64,000 nt of DNA. It comes from DASPSM01 sp963800135. GTDB lineage: Bacteria > Planctomycetota > Planctomycetia > Planctomycetales > Planctomycetaceae. Positions within the stretch are counted from its first letter, which is position 1, and the number at the start of each line of letters is the position of its first letter. Shown in pieces: positions 1-9,039 of the stretch. The position numbers and the translations under genes were made by a program. The notes below the pieces were generated by a model. The model saw only the letters and a list, made by a program, of their open reading frames with translations, did no database searches and was not told the DNA's origin. The stretch lies in the NCBI GenBank assembly GCA_963800135.1, contig CAWCZR010000007.1, positions 186,001 to 250,000 on the forward strand. The letters run 5' to 3'.

Positions 1-1
1 C

Positions 2-280
2 TATCGCGATGGCTGCGTGGGAAACATCGACGCACACCACGGTTCGGACATCCCCGCATTCATCCGCTCGCTCGAACGGATTCGAGACAGCGACGTCGAG
101 TGGCTCTTGCCGAGTCACGGGCCGATCTTCCGCAAGGACAACGCCCTGCTGGATTCGACGATCGAGCGGTTGAATGGTTATCAGCACATGGCCGACTTCG
201 GCACCTGCGCGGTCGATTGGCCGTTGCTGGACGAGTGGGATGAAGAACTGGCGCGCGGGGATGTTCCCTCGAAGGTCTGA
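2..280 (+). CDS. MBL-fold metallo-hydrolase, C-terminal part (partial)
   Basis: The reading frame is open from base 2 and enters from outside the window; 92 residues are visible before TGA. The piece contains 'LLPSHGPIF', the HG(P)-type histidine motif that closes the metal site of many metallo-beta-lactamase-fold hydrolases, preceded by a segment 'SDIPAFIRSLERI' of the usual 'x-SL-x-RL' helix. The N-terminal HxHxDH motif would lie upstream and cannot be seen, so substrate and exact family are unknown. It could equally be a glyoxalase-II-like or a sulfatase-like member. It is followed after 152 bases by a secreted redoxin on the same strand, with no sign that the two are coupled. Confidence 0.5.
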   Translation, partial: YRDGCVGNIDAHHGSDIPAFIRSLERIRDSDVEWLLPSHGPIFRKDNALLDSTIERLNGYQHMADFGTCAVDWPLLDEWDEELARGDVPSKV

Positions 281-432
281 GCTGCCGACCGTTGAGTCCG
301 GGCCTTAGGCTGAATGACGGGGATAGCCACCAACTCAAAGTGGCGGCTTGCGAAACGCCAGGCACATGCCGCGCACCGGCAAGGTACACCGATATGCGAC
401 TCCCGACTTTCGTTTCTTATGGAGATCACTGC

Positions 433-1062
433 ATGACGGGCCGACGTTTTCCGATCCAAGTCGTGGGATCGTTCATCGCAATCTTGCTCGTGTTCGCTTG
501 CTCTGACTTGGCCCGTGCGGCGAAGTACAATCGTAAGGTCGACGTCGGCAAACCCGCGCCGAAGTTCGAGGGGCTGATGGGAGTTGACGGTAAATCGCAT
601 AGCTTGGACGACTACAAGTCAGCCAAGGTGCTGGTGATCGCCTTCATCTGCAATCGCTGCCCCGTCGCGCAGATGTACGAAGATCGTTTCATCCGCTTCG
701 CCCGAGCCCAGAAAAAGCGGGGCGTGGTCTTCATCGCCATCAACTCGAGCCTGCTCGCTACAGACAGTCTCGACAAAATGAAGGAGCGGGCCAAACTGCA
801 GGGATTCGACTTCCCCTATCTCAGCGATTCGACACAAGAAATGGGCAAGGCCTATGGAGCAACCGTCACCCCGCAACTCTTTGTCCTCGATCACGAACGC
901 AATATCGCCTACATGGGAAAGTTCGACGACGATATCGAGCCTGAGAAAGCGCAGCGGTCCTATGTCCGCGACGCCGTCCATGCGCTCTTGGACGGAAAGC
1001 GGCCCGATCCCGACGAGACACGGGCCACCGGTTGCGGCATCGAGTACGGCAAACCGCAGTAA
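433..1062 (+). CDS. Secreted redoxin/thioredoxin-like protein
   Basis: A 209-residue thiol-redox protein. The ATG at 433 is chosen because GGAG lies 8 bases upstream and it opens a good signal peptide (about residues 1-29, ending 'SDLARA'); the frame extends further upstream but without a signal. The mature part has the AhpC-TSA/redoxin pattern 'DVGKPAPKFEGL' at 37-48, a CxxC-P motif 'CNRCPVAQ' at residues 73-80, then 'GATVTPQLFVLD' (the cis-Pro loop) and a C-terminal 'TGCGIEYGK'. The same arrangement, including the C-terminal GC-x-I motif, recurs in the redoxin domain of the large protein at 2126-5122. Likely a periplasmic thiol-disulfide or peroxide-handling protein; its partner is not visible. 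Confidence 0.8.
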   Translation: MTGRRFPIQVVGSFIAILLVFACSDLARAAKYNRKVDVGKPAPKFEGLMGVDGKSHSLDDYKSAKVLVIAFICNRCPVAQMYEDRFIRFARAQKKRGVVFIAINSSLLATDSLDKMKERAKLQGFDFPYLSDSTQEMGKAYGATVTPQLFVLDHERNIAYMGKFDDDIEPEKAQRSYVRDAVHALLDGKRPDPDETRATGCGIEYGKPQ

Positions 1063-1123
1063 CCGCCCTCGCCGCCGCTGATAAACCCAAATCGGAAAAC
1101 GCGGCAATCGGAAGGAATCGAGC

Positions 1124-1807
1124 ATGTTGAACGGAACTCGCTTTGAGACTGCGCGCGTGCGGTCCGCGTCGCTGGCAAGCTGCATGTTGTTGACGACGAC
1201 GTTGCTCGCTGGCTGCGCAGGAAACGAACCGCCTGCGGCCTCGTCCGGAACCACTGGCGCGGGTGGTCCCGGTGCGGCCAATACCATTGAATCTTCCCCT
1301 AGGGGAAAACCCCTAGTTGCCCCCTCAGCAGGCGCCGTCGCCGATGCCCACGGAACATCGCAGGTCAAAGTTGAGCCGGTCTCCCCAGAAGAGTATCAGA
1401 AATATGTCGCCAGCCAGCGCGGCAAGGTGGTCTTAGTCGATTTTTGGGCCACCTACTGTCTTCCCTGCCGCGAGAAGTTCCCGCGCACCCTCGCATTGGC
1501 GAAAAAGTATGCCGATCAGGGGCTTACCGCAGTCTCGATGAGCATGGACAGTCCCGATCCGTCGTATCAGAAAAAGATTCTCGAGTTCTTGAGGCAGCAG
1601 AATTCCGAGATAAAAAACCTCGCCAATCGACTCGAAGATACGGACGCGGCATTTGCGGCCTTGGATATCGACGGCGGTGCGCTGCCGCATTACAAGATCT
1701 ACAGTCGTAATGGGAAGCTCAGAAACAAGTTCGGCGGCGACCCTGACCACCCGTTCGACGACGCCGACATCGAGAAAGCGGTCGTCGCTGCTTTGAAAGA
1801 GCAATGA
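1124..1807 (+). CDS. TlpA-like thioredoxin-fold lipoprotein
   Basis: A 227-residue exported lipoprotein with a thioredoxin fold. GAAGGA 8 bases before the ATG supports the start. A lipobox 'LLAGC' places lipidation at Cys31, followed by a Gly/Ala/Pro-rich linker to about residue 80. The TlpA/ResA core follows: 'VVLVDFWATYCLPC' with the redox CxxC at Cys112-Cys115, and 'GGALPHYKIYSRNGK' with the cis-Pro region near 180. It probably reduces or isomerises disulfides outside the cytoplasmic membrane, for instance in cytochrome c maturation. It lies 61 bases after the redoxin gene on the same strand, so the two may be co-transcribed. The linker coding region contains a perfect small hairpin at 1299-1316. 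Confidence 0.82.
   Translation: MLNGTRFETARVRSASLASCMLLTTTLLAGCAGNEPPAASSGTTGAGGPGAANTIESSPRGKPLVAPSAGAVADAHGTSQVKVEPVSPEEYQKYVASQRGKVVLVDFWATYCLPCREKFPRTLALAKKYADQGLTAVSMSMDSPDPSYQKKILEFLRQQNSEIKNLANRLEDTDAAFAALDIDGGALPHYKIYSRNGKLRNKFGGDPDHPFDDADIEKAVVAALKEQ
1296..1316 (+). repeat. Nested palindromes within the TlpA-like gene linker
   Basis: CTAGGGG at 1299-1305 pairs perfectly with CCCCTAG at 1310-1316 across an AAAA loop; the left arm is also half of the palindrome CCCCTAGGGG at 1296-1305. It lies in the codons of the disordered linker just after the lipobox, so it is free to vary without harming the fold. Whether it acts as an RNA hairpin or is only a repeat relic cannot be told. Confidence 0.5.
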
Positions 1808-2125
1808 GCGAAAGCTTAAGCCAGAGTTAAATCGAGAATACTTCTTGGTTTAGCAGGAATCGTGGGGTATTCTGACGAAACTTTGGCATTTTCCGACTCG
1901 TAATTCCTGTAAGCGAGTTTAAAGAAGGTGCGGGGACGGACTTCGACTTTTTTGATCCTCCGTGCTTGCTTTCGCGTTAAGCGATCGACGAAGAGCCAGT
2001 TAAGAAGTGCCTATCAAATCCAGAACGGCGTCGCGATCGTCGCGGCTGAGTAATGGGTCGTGTGTGCCCTGCGACGTTTCTAAGTAAGTTTTCGGCGCTT
2101 GAGCTGGGCGGGAGGGCTCATCCGC
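1808..2125. other. Intergenic region, 318 bp, no gene seen
   Basis: More AT-rich than the flanking genes and with stops in all frames except short shadows. A weak inverted repeat AGAATAC (1835-1841)/GTATTCT (1867-1873) is the only structure noticed. It presumably holds the terminator of the preceding gene and the promoter of the large redoxin/cytochrome gene, but no convincing -35/-10 pair could be assigned. Confidence 0.4.
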
Positions 2126-5122
2126 ATGCCACAGACGCACTCGGTCGCTTGCCCTGCTTGCGGCGCGTCCCTCAAGATCACCAAGGCTTCACTCGTCGGC
2201 AAGAAGGTTCCTTGCCCGTCGTGCAAGAAGCCTTTCGTGATCCAGATACCGACGGACGTTTACATTCCGTTGGCCGACGACATCCCTTTAGAAGCATCGG
2301 ATGGGCCGTCTGACGCGCCGACCAAGGCGGGCGCGTCCACTTCGAGCGTGATCAAGATCGCAGTCGACGCGCACGATCTTCCGCTGCTGGACGACGAACC
2401 GAAAAAACCGTCGCGCAGCCAATCGAGCGTACTCGATGTCCCGCTGAAATCGTCGAGCCGACGATCCGACTCTAAGGCCGACGCGCCGGTTCGCGAGCGG
2501 CCCAAAGAAGGATCGGGCGAACGCATCAAGTCGCGCGGGGACGCGAGGAGCGGAGCGTTTGCTTCGCAAGCCGAGTCGAGCGAATTCGACGCGATGCTTG
2601 CCGACTCGTCCGGCACCGATCTCGTTGACGAGGACGACGCGAAGCCCACGGCTAGACGCAAGGGCAAGTCGGGCAAGCGATCGGCACCCGACATCGAAAC
2701 GTCCGAGATCGATTCCATGCTCGCCGACACGGACGAGCAGGATGAACGGGTGGCCGATAAACCGATTCTCCGCCGCAAGAAGGCACGAAGCAATCCCGAG
2801 CTCGACGAGACGGATTCGGAATCGATTGCCGTAGCTGTCCCCGATTACGATGACGACGATTTGCCCCCTCTGCCCGCGCGGACGCGATCGAGCGGCGGCT
2901 GGAACGTCGCGGAGCACGGCCCCTTGGTCGTTTGGACCAGCGTCGGCGCCGGTGTGCTGATCCTGCTGTTGCTGTACATCTTCTTCAGTTCGCGGCCGTC
3001 CAGCGTGCCCTCTGCTCCCGCGAATGCCGTAGCCACGGAGACATCGGAGACGAAGGACGCGGAGGTGACTGAGACCGAGAAACCGGCAGTCGACACGTCA
3101 AAGGCCACGGATGATACGGCTGAACCGTCTGGCGGGTCGTCATTACTTCGGCACAAAGACAAGGCAAACGGAGCGAAGACACTCAAGTCGAACGGAAAGA
3201 CGGCCGAGCCAGCCGCGGGAACTTCGGACAGCCCGAAAACTGACGATGAAGGAACGCAGAAGCCGGCCGGATCGCTCAAGCGCGAATCCTCGTCCTCCAA
3301 GGTAGGCAGCAAGGATTCCAGCCATGCGAGTAAGAAGGGTTCCAGTCGCGGCTCCAAGTCGGGATTTGAAGTGAAGACGGCCGTGGCGATCGCCGGCGTC
3401 GCCCACGGTGAAGGCGGGAATTCCGCCAAGATCGGACGCACGATCGCCCCCTTCTCGGCCGCCGCGGTCGACAACACGATGTTTCATTCGGCCGACCATA
3501 AAGAACAGGTGTTGGTTGTCGCGTTTCTGGGTGTCGAGTGCCCGCTGGCAAACCTGTACGCCCCAAGTCTTCGCGCGCTCGCCAGACATTACCAGGGCAA
3601 GTCCGTGGCGGTGATTGCGGTCAACGCCAATGCCCAGGACACGCTCGAGCAAACTCGGGCACAAGCCCGGGCCAACGGTCTGACCTTCCCCGTTTTGAAG
3701 GACGCCGGCAATGTCGTGGCCGACGCGTTCGCTGCCGAACGAACTCCCGAAGTCTTCGTGCTTGATGCCGCGCGCACCGTCCGCTACCGCGGCATGCTCG
3801 ACGATCAATACGGCTATCGCGAGCGGCGAGCCCAAGCCACCAAGAGCTATGTGATCGACGCGGTCGACGCTTTGTTGAAGTCCGAAGCGGTGGCGCTCGC
3901 CGAAACGCCGGTCCAAGGCTGCCACATCGGCCGAGTCACGAAACCCTCCGAAACGGCGACGTCGAGTTACTATCGCGACGTGTTGCCGATTCTGCAAAAC
4001 CGCTGTCAGCAGTGTCATCGTCGCGGCGAGATCGGGCCGTTCGCGCTCTCGGACTACGAGGTCGTGCGTGATTGGGGTCCGACAATTCGCGACGCGGTTG
4101 CCGAGCGGCGAATGCCTCCCTGGCCGGCAGACCCGAAGATCGGCAAGTTTCAAAACGACTGCAGTCTGACTGACCAAGAGATCAACGCCATCACGCAATG
4201 GGTCGAAGAAGGTTGTCCGCAGGGCGACCCCGCTGAAAAGCCGGCGGAAAAGAAGTTTGTCGAGGGCTGGAACATCGGCAAGCCGGACCGCATCTTCAGC
4301 ATGCCCGAGTCGTTTCACGTCCCGGCAACCGGAGTCATCGAGTACAAGAACTTCTATGTCTCACCGGTCTTCACGAAGGACATGTGGGTGCAGGGAGTTG
4401 AGTGCCGATTCGGCAATCACAGCGTCGTGCATCACATGCTGGTGTTGCTCGACTTCCCGAAGGACCATTCCCGCTCGCAGGACGGGCTCGCGAATGGATT
4501 CTTCGCCGCTGGGGCGCCGGGAGGCAGCTATTTCCTCTTCCCGCAGGGTTATGCCAAGAAAATCCCCAAGGGCGCCCGCCTGCGGTTCCAAATGCATTAC
4601 ACGCCCAACGGAACCGCGGCCGACGACCTTTCGAAATTCGGCATCGTGCTTGCCAAGGGAAATTCGTCTAAGGAGATTCAGACCTTCGCGCTCGGCAAGC
4701 CGGACATCCTCATCCCTGCCGGTGACGCGGACCACATGGAATGGGCCTCGCAAACCGTACCAGCCGATGTCACGCTGACCGCGCTGATGCCGCACATGCA
4801 CGTTCGCGGCAAGTCGTTCAGCTTCTTTCTGCAGCGCCCCAATGGCGAAAAAGAGCCCCTGTTGTCCGTACCGCGGTGGGACTTCAACTGGCAGTATCAA
4901 TATGAGCTGGCCCAACCGCTCGTCGTGCCGCGAGGGTCGAAATTGATCGTCGAGGCCCATTGGGACAATTCGGCGAACAATCCCAACAATATTCTGCCCC
5001 TCGTGGACGCGCGGTTCGGCGAGCAGACGTTCGACGAGATGTTCATCGGCTACATCAACGCAATCCCCGCAAAAACGGTGGCCGATACGGGCCACTCAGG
5101 CCGACCGCGTCGCCGCGGCTGA
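2126..5122 (+). CDS. Zinc-ribbon, membrane-anchored redoxin / cytochrome c / copper type II monooxygenase-like protein
   Basis: A 998-residue multidomain protein. The ATG at 2126 has GGAGG 10 bases upstream; an upstream TTG is less likely. Order of parts: an MJ0042-type zinc ribbon (Cys9, 12, 30, 33); a long charged Ser/Asp/Lys region; one transmembrane helix near 267-289; a second Ser/Lys-rich linker; a redoxin domain about 440-600 with a single Cys in 'VECPLANLY' near 471 and a 'GCHIG' end; a c-type haem motif CQQCH at 627-631; and a C-terminal region with HHM at 769-771 and 'HMHVRG' near 890, matching the two histidine signatures of the Cu type II ascorbate-dependent monooxygenase fold. 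The catalytic parts should face the periplasm and the zinc ribbon the cytoplasm. Redoxin-cytochrome-monooxygenase-like architectures are known in planctomycetes; the substrate is unknown. The zinc ribbon plus transmembrane front end is the unusual element. Confidence 0.75.
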   Translation: MPQTHSVACPACGASLKITKASLVGKKVPCPSCKKPFVIQIPTDVYIPLADDIPLEASDGPSDAPTKAGASTSSVIKIAVDAHDLPLLDDEPKKPSRSQSSVLDVPLKSSSRRSDSKADAPVRERPKEGSGERIKSRGDARSGAFASQAESSEFDAMLADSSGTDLVDEDDAKPTARRKGKSGKRSAPDIETSEIDSMLADTDEQDERVADKPILRRKKARSNPELDETDSESIAVAVPDYDDDDLPPLPARTRSSGGWNVAEHGPLVVWTSVGAGVLILLLLYIFFSSRPSSVPSAPANAVATETSETKDAEVTETEKPAVDTSKATDDTAEPSGGSSLLRHKDKANGAKTLKSNGKTAEPAAGTSDSPKTDDEGTQKPAGSLKRESSSSKVGSKDSSHASKKGSSRGSKSGFEVKTAVAIAGVAHGEGGNSAKIGRTIAPFSAAAVDNTMFHSADHKEQVLVVAFLGVECPLANLYAPSLRALARHYQGKSVAVIAVNANAQDTLEQTRAQARANGLTFPVLKDAGNVVADAFAAERTPEVFVLDAARTVRYRGMLDDQYGYRERRAQATKSYVIDAVDALLKSEAVALAETPVQGCHIGRVTKPSETATSSYYRDVLPILQNRCQQCHRRGEIGPFALSDYEVVRDWGPTIRDAVAERRMPPWPADPKIGKFQNDCSLTDQEINAITQWVEEGCPQGDPAEKPAEKKFVEGWNIGKPDRIFSMPESFHVPATGVIEYKNFYVSPVFTKDMWVQGVECRFGNHSVVHHMLVLLDFPKDHSRSQDGLANGFFAAGAPGGSYFLFPQGYAKKIPKGARLRFQMHYTPNGTAADDLSKFGIVLAKGNSSKEIQTFALGKPDILIPAGDADHMEWASQTVPADVTLTALMPHMHVRGKSFSFFLQRPNGEKEPLLSVPRWDFNWQYQYELAQPLVVPRGSKLIVEAHWDNSANNPNNILPLVDARFGEQTFDEMFIGYINAIPAKTVADTGHSGRPRRRG

Positions 5123-5164
5123 CGGTCGAATCAGAGAGCGGGCTACGGCTCGAAATTCCGGTTT

Positions 5165-5717
5165 ATGCCGCGCGACAATGCTGTCGAGTCGTCTGATCCC
5201 GCGGACGAACTCTTCGACGTGGTCGACGCGGACGATCGCGTCATTCGGCAGGAGCGGCGGAGCGTCGTTCACGCTCAGGGGCTCGCCCATCGAGCCGTCC
5301 ACGTCTTTCTTTTCAATTCACGCGGGCAGCTATTGGTCCAGCGACGCTCGGCTTCAAAAGACGAATATCCGCTGACCTACACCTCGTCAGCTTCCGGGCA
5401 TGTCGGCGCTGGAGAGACCTACGAGCAATGCGCGCCGCGCGAGCTGCTGGAGGAAGTCGGCATCGAAGCCCCGCTGGAGCGGCTGGTCAAACTGCCGGCC
5501 TCGCCGGAAACGGCCCAGGAGCAGACCGTCTCTGTTTCGCGCCGTGAGCGATGCGGTCCCCGCGCCGAATGAGATAGAAGTCGCCAGCCTGACTTATTTC
5601 ACGCTCGACGAGCTCGGGGCGCTCGCGGCGGCCGACCCGGCCGCATTCAGCCCGCCGTTTGCCACGCTCTTAGAGTGGTACATCGCCCACCTCGGGACTG
5701 CGCCCGGGGTACACTAG
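5165..5717 (+). pseudogene. Nudix hydrolase, disrupted by a +1 frameshift
   Basis: The first 120 or so codons encode a Nudix domain with an intact Nudix box: G-x5-E-x7-RE-L-x-EE-x-G in 'GHVGAGETYEQCAPRELL', continuing 'EEVGI'. The N-terminus 'ELFDVVDADDRVIRQERR' resembles the Idi/YfcD-like Nudix group that begins this way. Near base 5528 the homologous sequence moves by +1: the new frame reads 'SLFRAVSDAVPAPNEIE' and 'SLTYFTLDELGAL' to a TAG at 5715-5717, exactly what the C-terminus of such a protein should look like. Skipping one base after 'EQT' restores one 183-residue protein. An assembly insertion is more likely than true decay, because both halves are well conserved. Confidence 0.72.
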
Positions 5718-5738
5718 TCTAGGACCGGCAGCCGCGGG

Positions 5739-6291
5739 CTAGTGCTTCACGAGCTGCGTGATGGCGTGCGGCCCCGCATGGGGATTCGGCTCTTTGCCGG
5801 CAACGTCCACGTTGAAGTCCCAGTCTGTCTTGCCGGGAGGCGCGATTTCGACGTGAAACGGCGACGTGTCGGGGTCGTTGTAGAGGTTCTTGAGATCGTC
5901 CGGCCCGCTGAACTGCGATCTGCGACGAGGCATGAGTTCCGCGAACAACACCGTGTATGCCCCCGGAGGCACACCGTCCCCCTTGGTATAGCGGGTGAAC
6001 TCGAAATGCCCGTCCTTGTCGCACGCCGTGCAATAGAGCGTCTCATGACCCGGCTGCGCGTCCTTCGCGCTATAGAGGATGAGGACGAGAGCTCGTTTGC
6101 GCGGAATCGAGGGCGTCTGATGGTCGATCGTCACGGTCCCCGAGAATCGGGCGACGCCGATCTGCGACCCCTTGGTTTCCGCGAGACTGCTCTTTGATTG
6201 CTTCGTCGACGCGAGCCCGCTGATTGCATCCGGCTAGCGCCATCGCGGCCGCGAAAAAGAGCGGTAGCCGCGAACGAAACCGTTGACTCAT
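5739..6291 (-). pseudogene. Small lipoprotein with transthyretin-like domain, disrupted by a +1 frameshift
   Basis: Starts at 6291 (ATG with GGGAG 6 bases upstream) with a signal peptide and lipobox 'AMALAGC'. The useful sequence then continues in the +1 frame: 'KGSQIGVARFSGTVTIDHQ' joins directly to a body of about 130 residues ending at 5739. The body reads as a small beta-rich carboxypeptidase-regulatory/transthyretin-like domain ('PPGAYTVLFAELMP', 'FHVEIAPPGKTDWDFNVDV'). The shift lies between about 6170 and 6235. Such lipoproteins commonly lie just downstream of DUF1559 genes in planctomycetes, as here. Function unknown; probably an exported surface protein. An independent start at GTG 6134 is possible but would lack export signals. 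Confidence 0.6.
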
Positions 6292-6425
6292 GCAGGACTC
6301 CCGAAATCGCCGGTCCACCCCGTCACCTAAGCGATCGGATAACCAACTCGAGAAATGAGGCGCGGGCCCGACCCTGCCAGCGTATTTGAATGGTCGCTGG
6401 CCGGATGATTCGCGCCGCAGCCAAC

Positions 6426-7638
6426 TTAGAAGTTGTCGGTGACTGGAGCGCGGCCGCAATACGTGATCAAGCGGCAGAAGGTGACGACGCTGATGTTCTC
6501 GCTCACCATGCGAGCCGATCCGTCGCACATCGCGATTCCGCACGAGCCCGGGTGGAAGCTGTAAAGGCCGAGGTTGACATAGTTCGTGCAATTGATGAAG
6601 CAAGCCGGGGCGGCTCCGTTCGGATTGTGCGTCGGACCGCCGGGCGCGGCGCCGTGCCGTCAAACGTCGAACCATTGAGGACCATCCAGCCGTTGTCGAT
6701 GCAGGCCCAACATCCGCCGGCGTTGGGCAACGGAGTAACCGGGGCGTTGGCGACTTTCACGCCGCGCTCCCACAAGTCGGGGCGACCGGCAAGCTCGGCG
6801 CAGAAGATCGTGGTCGACGTTCCGTCGATGATCAGGTCGATCGGGATCGGCAACACGCCGTTGCGAATCCCGTTGAAGTTGAGCACGCCCAAGCGTCGAG
6901 TCTGAGCCGTGAACGCGCCCGGCCCCCCGGCGTTAAATGTCGGGACGCCCTGCGGGTCGGTCGGGCCAACCGCGCTGTCGTAGGCGCACGCCAGGCCGCA
7001 GCTAACCGCCGACGGCCGTGTAATCGCTGGCCCCCGCAAAGTACGACGGATAGGCGCAGAATGGGAAGAATCGCAGGCTCTTCTCCAAGAAAGGATTGGT
7101 GGTGCGGGGCGAAGAAGGGCAAACGAAGGCGGGAACAACGCCCGCTGCCGGACGCTGCGCACCTGAAGGCGAGCCGTTGCAGCAGCTGCCCGAGTTGAGG
7201 GCGGTGTAGACCTGACCTCCGTAAGTCGGGCAGCACAAGTTCGCGGGAGAAAAGATCGGTGCGTTCATGCAGATCCGGTTGTAAAGCGTCGTGGCCTCCA
7301 TGAACTCCAGCAGCCGCTCGCCCCACACATGGACGTTCCAGTCAGTGTAGGGCTGCGCAGGCCCCGTTCGTGTAGCAGCAGCAACCGCAGAAAAACTCAT
7401 GGGTCGACATCTGCACCGGCCCGAGCAAGAGAGTGAAGGCCGGAGGGAACGTGTTGTTGACGTCGTGATAGTTGTGGGCCGCCAGGGCAATCTGCTTCAA
7501 GTTGTTTCGGCACTGGCTGCGACGGGCCGCCTCGCGGGCGGCTTGCACGGCAGGTAGGAGCAGCGCGATCAGTACGGCGATGATCGCGATTACGACCAGC
7601 AATTCGATCAGCGTGAAAACGCGTCGACGATGATTCAT
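6426..7638 (-). pseudogene. DUF1559 prepilin-type protein (type II secretion pseudopilin-like), three frameshifts
   Basis: ATG at 7638 with AAGGA 7 bases upstream. It opens a classic type IV prepilin leader: 'RRVFTLIELLVVIAIIAVL' followed by 'AVQAAREAARRSQCRNNLK', the hallmark of the planctomycete DUF1559 family. The homologous sequence then crosses three frames: a +1 near 7365 ('PYTDWNVHVWGERLLEF'), a +1 near 7010 ('SCGLACAYDS') and a -1 near 6650 ('APGGPTHNPNG'). The C-terminus in the last frame has the family ending H-x-G-x(n)-DGS: 'FHPGSCGIAMCDGSARMV', stop at 6426-6428. All segments are conserved and in the right order, so the gene is probably intact in vivo. Expected to be cleaved at the G/F-TLIE site and to reside in the envelope. 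Confidence 0.75.
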
Positions 7639-8043
7639 TGCAGTGTCCTTTTCTGTTCTTTGGAGAGCCTCCCATGAGGGGAATCAGAATGCGGCGGCCC
7701 GGACAATTGCAATGCGGCGCAAGTGCCAAGTTTCGTGCAGAATCCAACGGATTTCAAAGCTCAAATCTGTATTTGTTTACACGTTTGAGCGCTCATCCCA
7801 GGTATTCGGCCCGGACGGTGAGAAATCGCAGGAATTGGCGCCGAAGACTGCGCCCGAGCCCCTGGGCCGGTCGACCAAACCCTACATCTCCAACGTCCGC
7901 GAACCCTTGGCGGGCCTAGATTTACGCAATCGTTGACAGGCTTTCCGCCCTGGTCTAGTCTGGCGAATCGCGCTTTAGGACGGTCCGCTGTCGCCGGACT
8001 GGGCCGCCCTCCAAAACCGGAATTGACACCAGAAAGATTCACC
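7639..8043. other. Divergent intergenic region, 405 bp
   Basis: Lies between the minus-strand DUF1559 gene and the plus-strand sugar isomerase, so it should hold both promoters. The stretch 7745-7790 is locally AT-rich. One good promoter candidate for the plus strand is listed separately. No open frame with a plausible start and coding character was found. Confidence 0.45.
7933..7961 (+). promoter_or_regulatory. Candidate sigma-70-type promoter for the sugar isomerase gene
   Basis: A perfect -35 TTGACA at 7933-7938 is followed after 17 bases by TAGTCT at 7956-7961, a mediocre -10. The start codon is at 8044, giving a leader of about 75 bases. Confidence 0.4.
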
Positions 8044-9039
8044 ATGGCTCGACCTGTCACCCTCTTTACCGGTCAATGGGCCGACCTGCCGCTGGAGACG
8101 TTGTGCAAGAAGGCCCGCGAGTTCGGTTACGACGGACTCGAATTGGCCTGTTGGGGTGACCATTTCGAGGTCGACCGCGCCATGTCCGATGATGCCTACT
8201 GTGGCCGCAAACGCGACCTGCTCGAAAAGCATGACTTGAAGTTGTTCGCGATCTCGAACCACCTGGTCGGTCAGTGCGTGCTCGACAACATCGACGCCCG
8301 CCACAAAAGCATCCTGCCGGAGTCGATCTGGGGAGACGGCAAGCCGGACGGCGTCCGTCGCCGAGCCATCGAGGAAATGAAGAATACGGCCCGCGCCGCG
8401 CAAAAACTCGGCGTGCAAGTCGTTAACGGCTTTACCGGCTCGAGCATCTGGCACCTGATTTACGATTTTCCGCCAACTCCGCGCGAAATGATCGACGCCG
8501 GCTACCGGCTGCTGGCGGAACTTTGGAATCCGATTCTGGACGTCTTCCAGGAGTGCGGGGTCAAATTCGGGCTCGAAGTGCACCCCACCGAAATTGCCTT
8601 CGACATTTATTCCGCCGAGCGGTCCCTCGAAGCCCTTGACCGCCGCGAAGAGTTCGGCTTCAACTTCGACCCCAGTCACCTCATTTGGCAGGGGGTCGAT
8701 CCGGTCGAATTCATCCGGTCTTTTCCCGACCGCATTTATCACGTCCACATGAAGGACGCGGCCGTAACACTGAGCGGCCGGACGGGCATCCTGACCAGCC
8801 ATCTGCCGTTTGGGGACCCGCGCCGCGGTTGGGACTTCCGCAGTGTCGGCCGAGGCGGAGTGCGATTCGAAGAGGTCATCCGAGCCCTGAACGCGATCAA
8901 GTATGCCGGCCCGCTCTCAGTCGAGTGGGAGGATTCCGGCATGGATCGCGAAGCCGGCGCCCGGGAGGCTGCCCAGTTCTGCAAGAACGTCGACTTCGAG
9001 CCCTCAAAACGGGCGTTCGATTCCGCCTTCGCCGAGTAG
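8044..9039 (+). CDS. Sugar phosphate isomerase/epimerase (xylose isomerase-like TIM barrel)
   Basis: A 331-residue member of the AP-endonuclease-2/xylose-isomerase-like TIM-barrel superfamily. The ATG at 8044 follows a weak GAAAG; the frame runs upstream to a TTG but without conserved sequence. The metal-site residues expected for the fold are visible: Glu178 in 'FGLEVHPTE', Asp209 in 'FNFDPSHL', His233/His235 in 'YHVHMKD' and Glu294 in 'SVEWED'. It should bind one or two divalent cations and isomerise or epimerise a sugar or polyol in the cytoplasm; the actual substrate cannot be read from sequence. Stands alone, with its own promoter candidate upstream. Planctomycete genomes hold many such paralogues. 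Confidence 0.82.
   Translation: MARPVTLFTGQWADLPLETLCKKAREFGYDGLELACWGDHFEVDRAMSDDAYCGRKRDLLEKHDLKLFAISNHLVGQCVLDNIDARHKSILPESIWGDGKPDGVRRRAIEEMKNTARAAQKLGVQVVNGFTGSSIWHLIYDFPPTPREMIDAGYRLLAELWNPILDVFQECGVKFGLEVHPTEIAFDIYSAERSLEALDRREEFGFNFDPSHLIWQGVDPVEFIRSFPDRIYHVHMKDAAVTLSGRTGILTSHLPFGDPRRGWDFRSVGRGGVRFEEVIRALNAIKYAGPLSVEWEDSGMDREAGAREAAQFCKNVDFEPSKRAFDSAFAE

Noticed and set aside
2053..2313. Separate small gene before the redoxin/cytochrome protein
   Set aside because: It overlaps the zinc-ribbon coding sequence in another frame and lacks a ribosome binding site.
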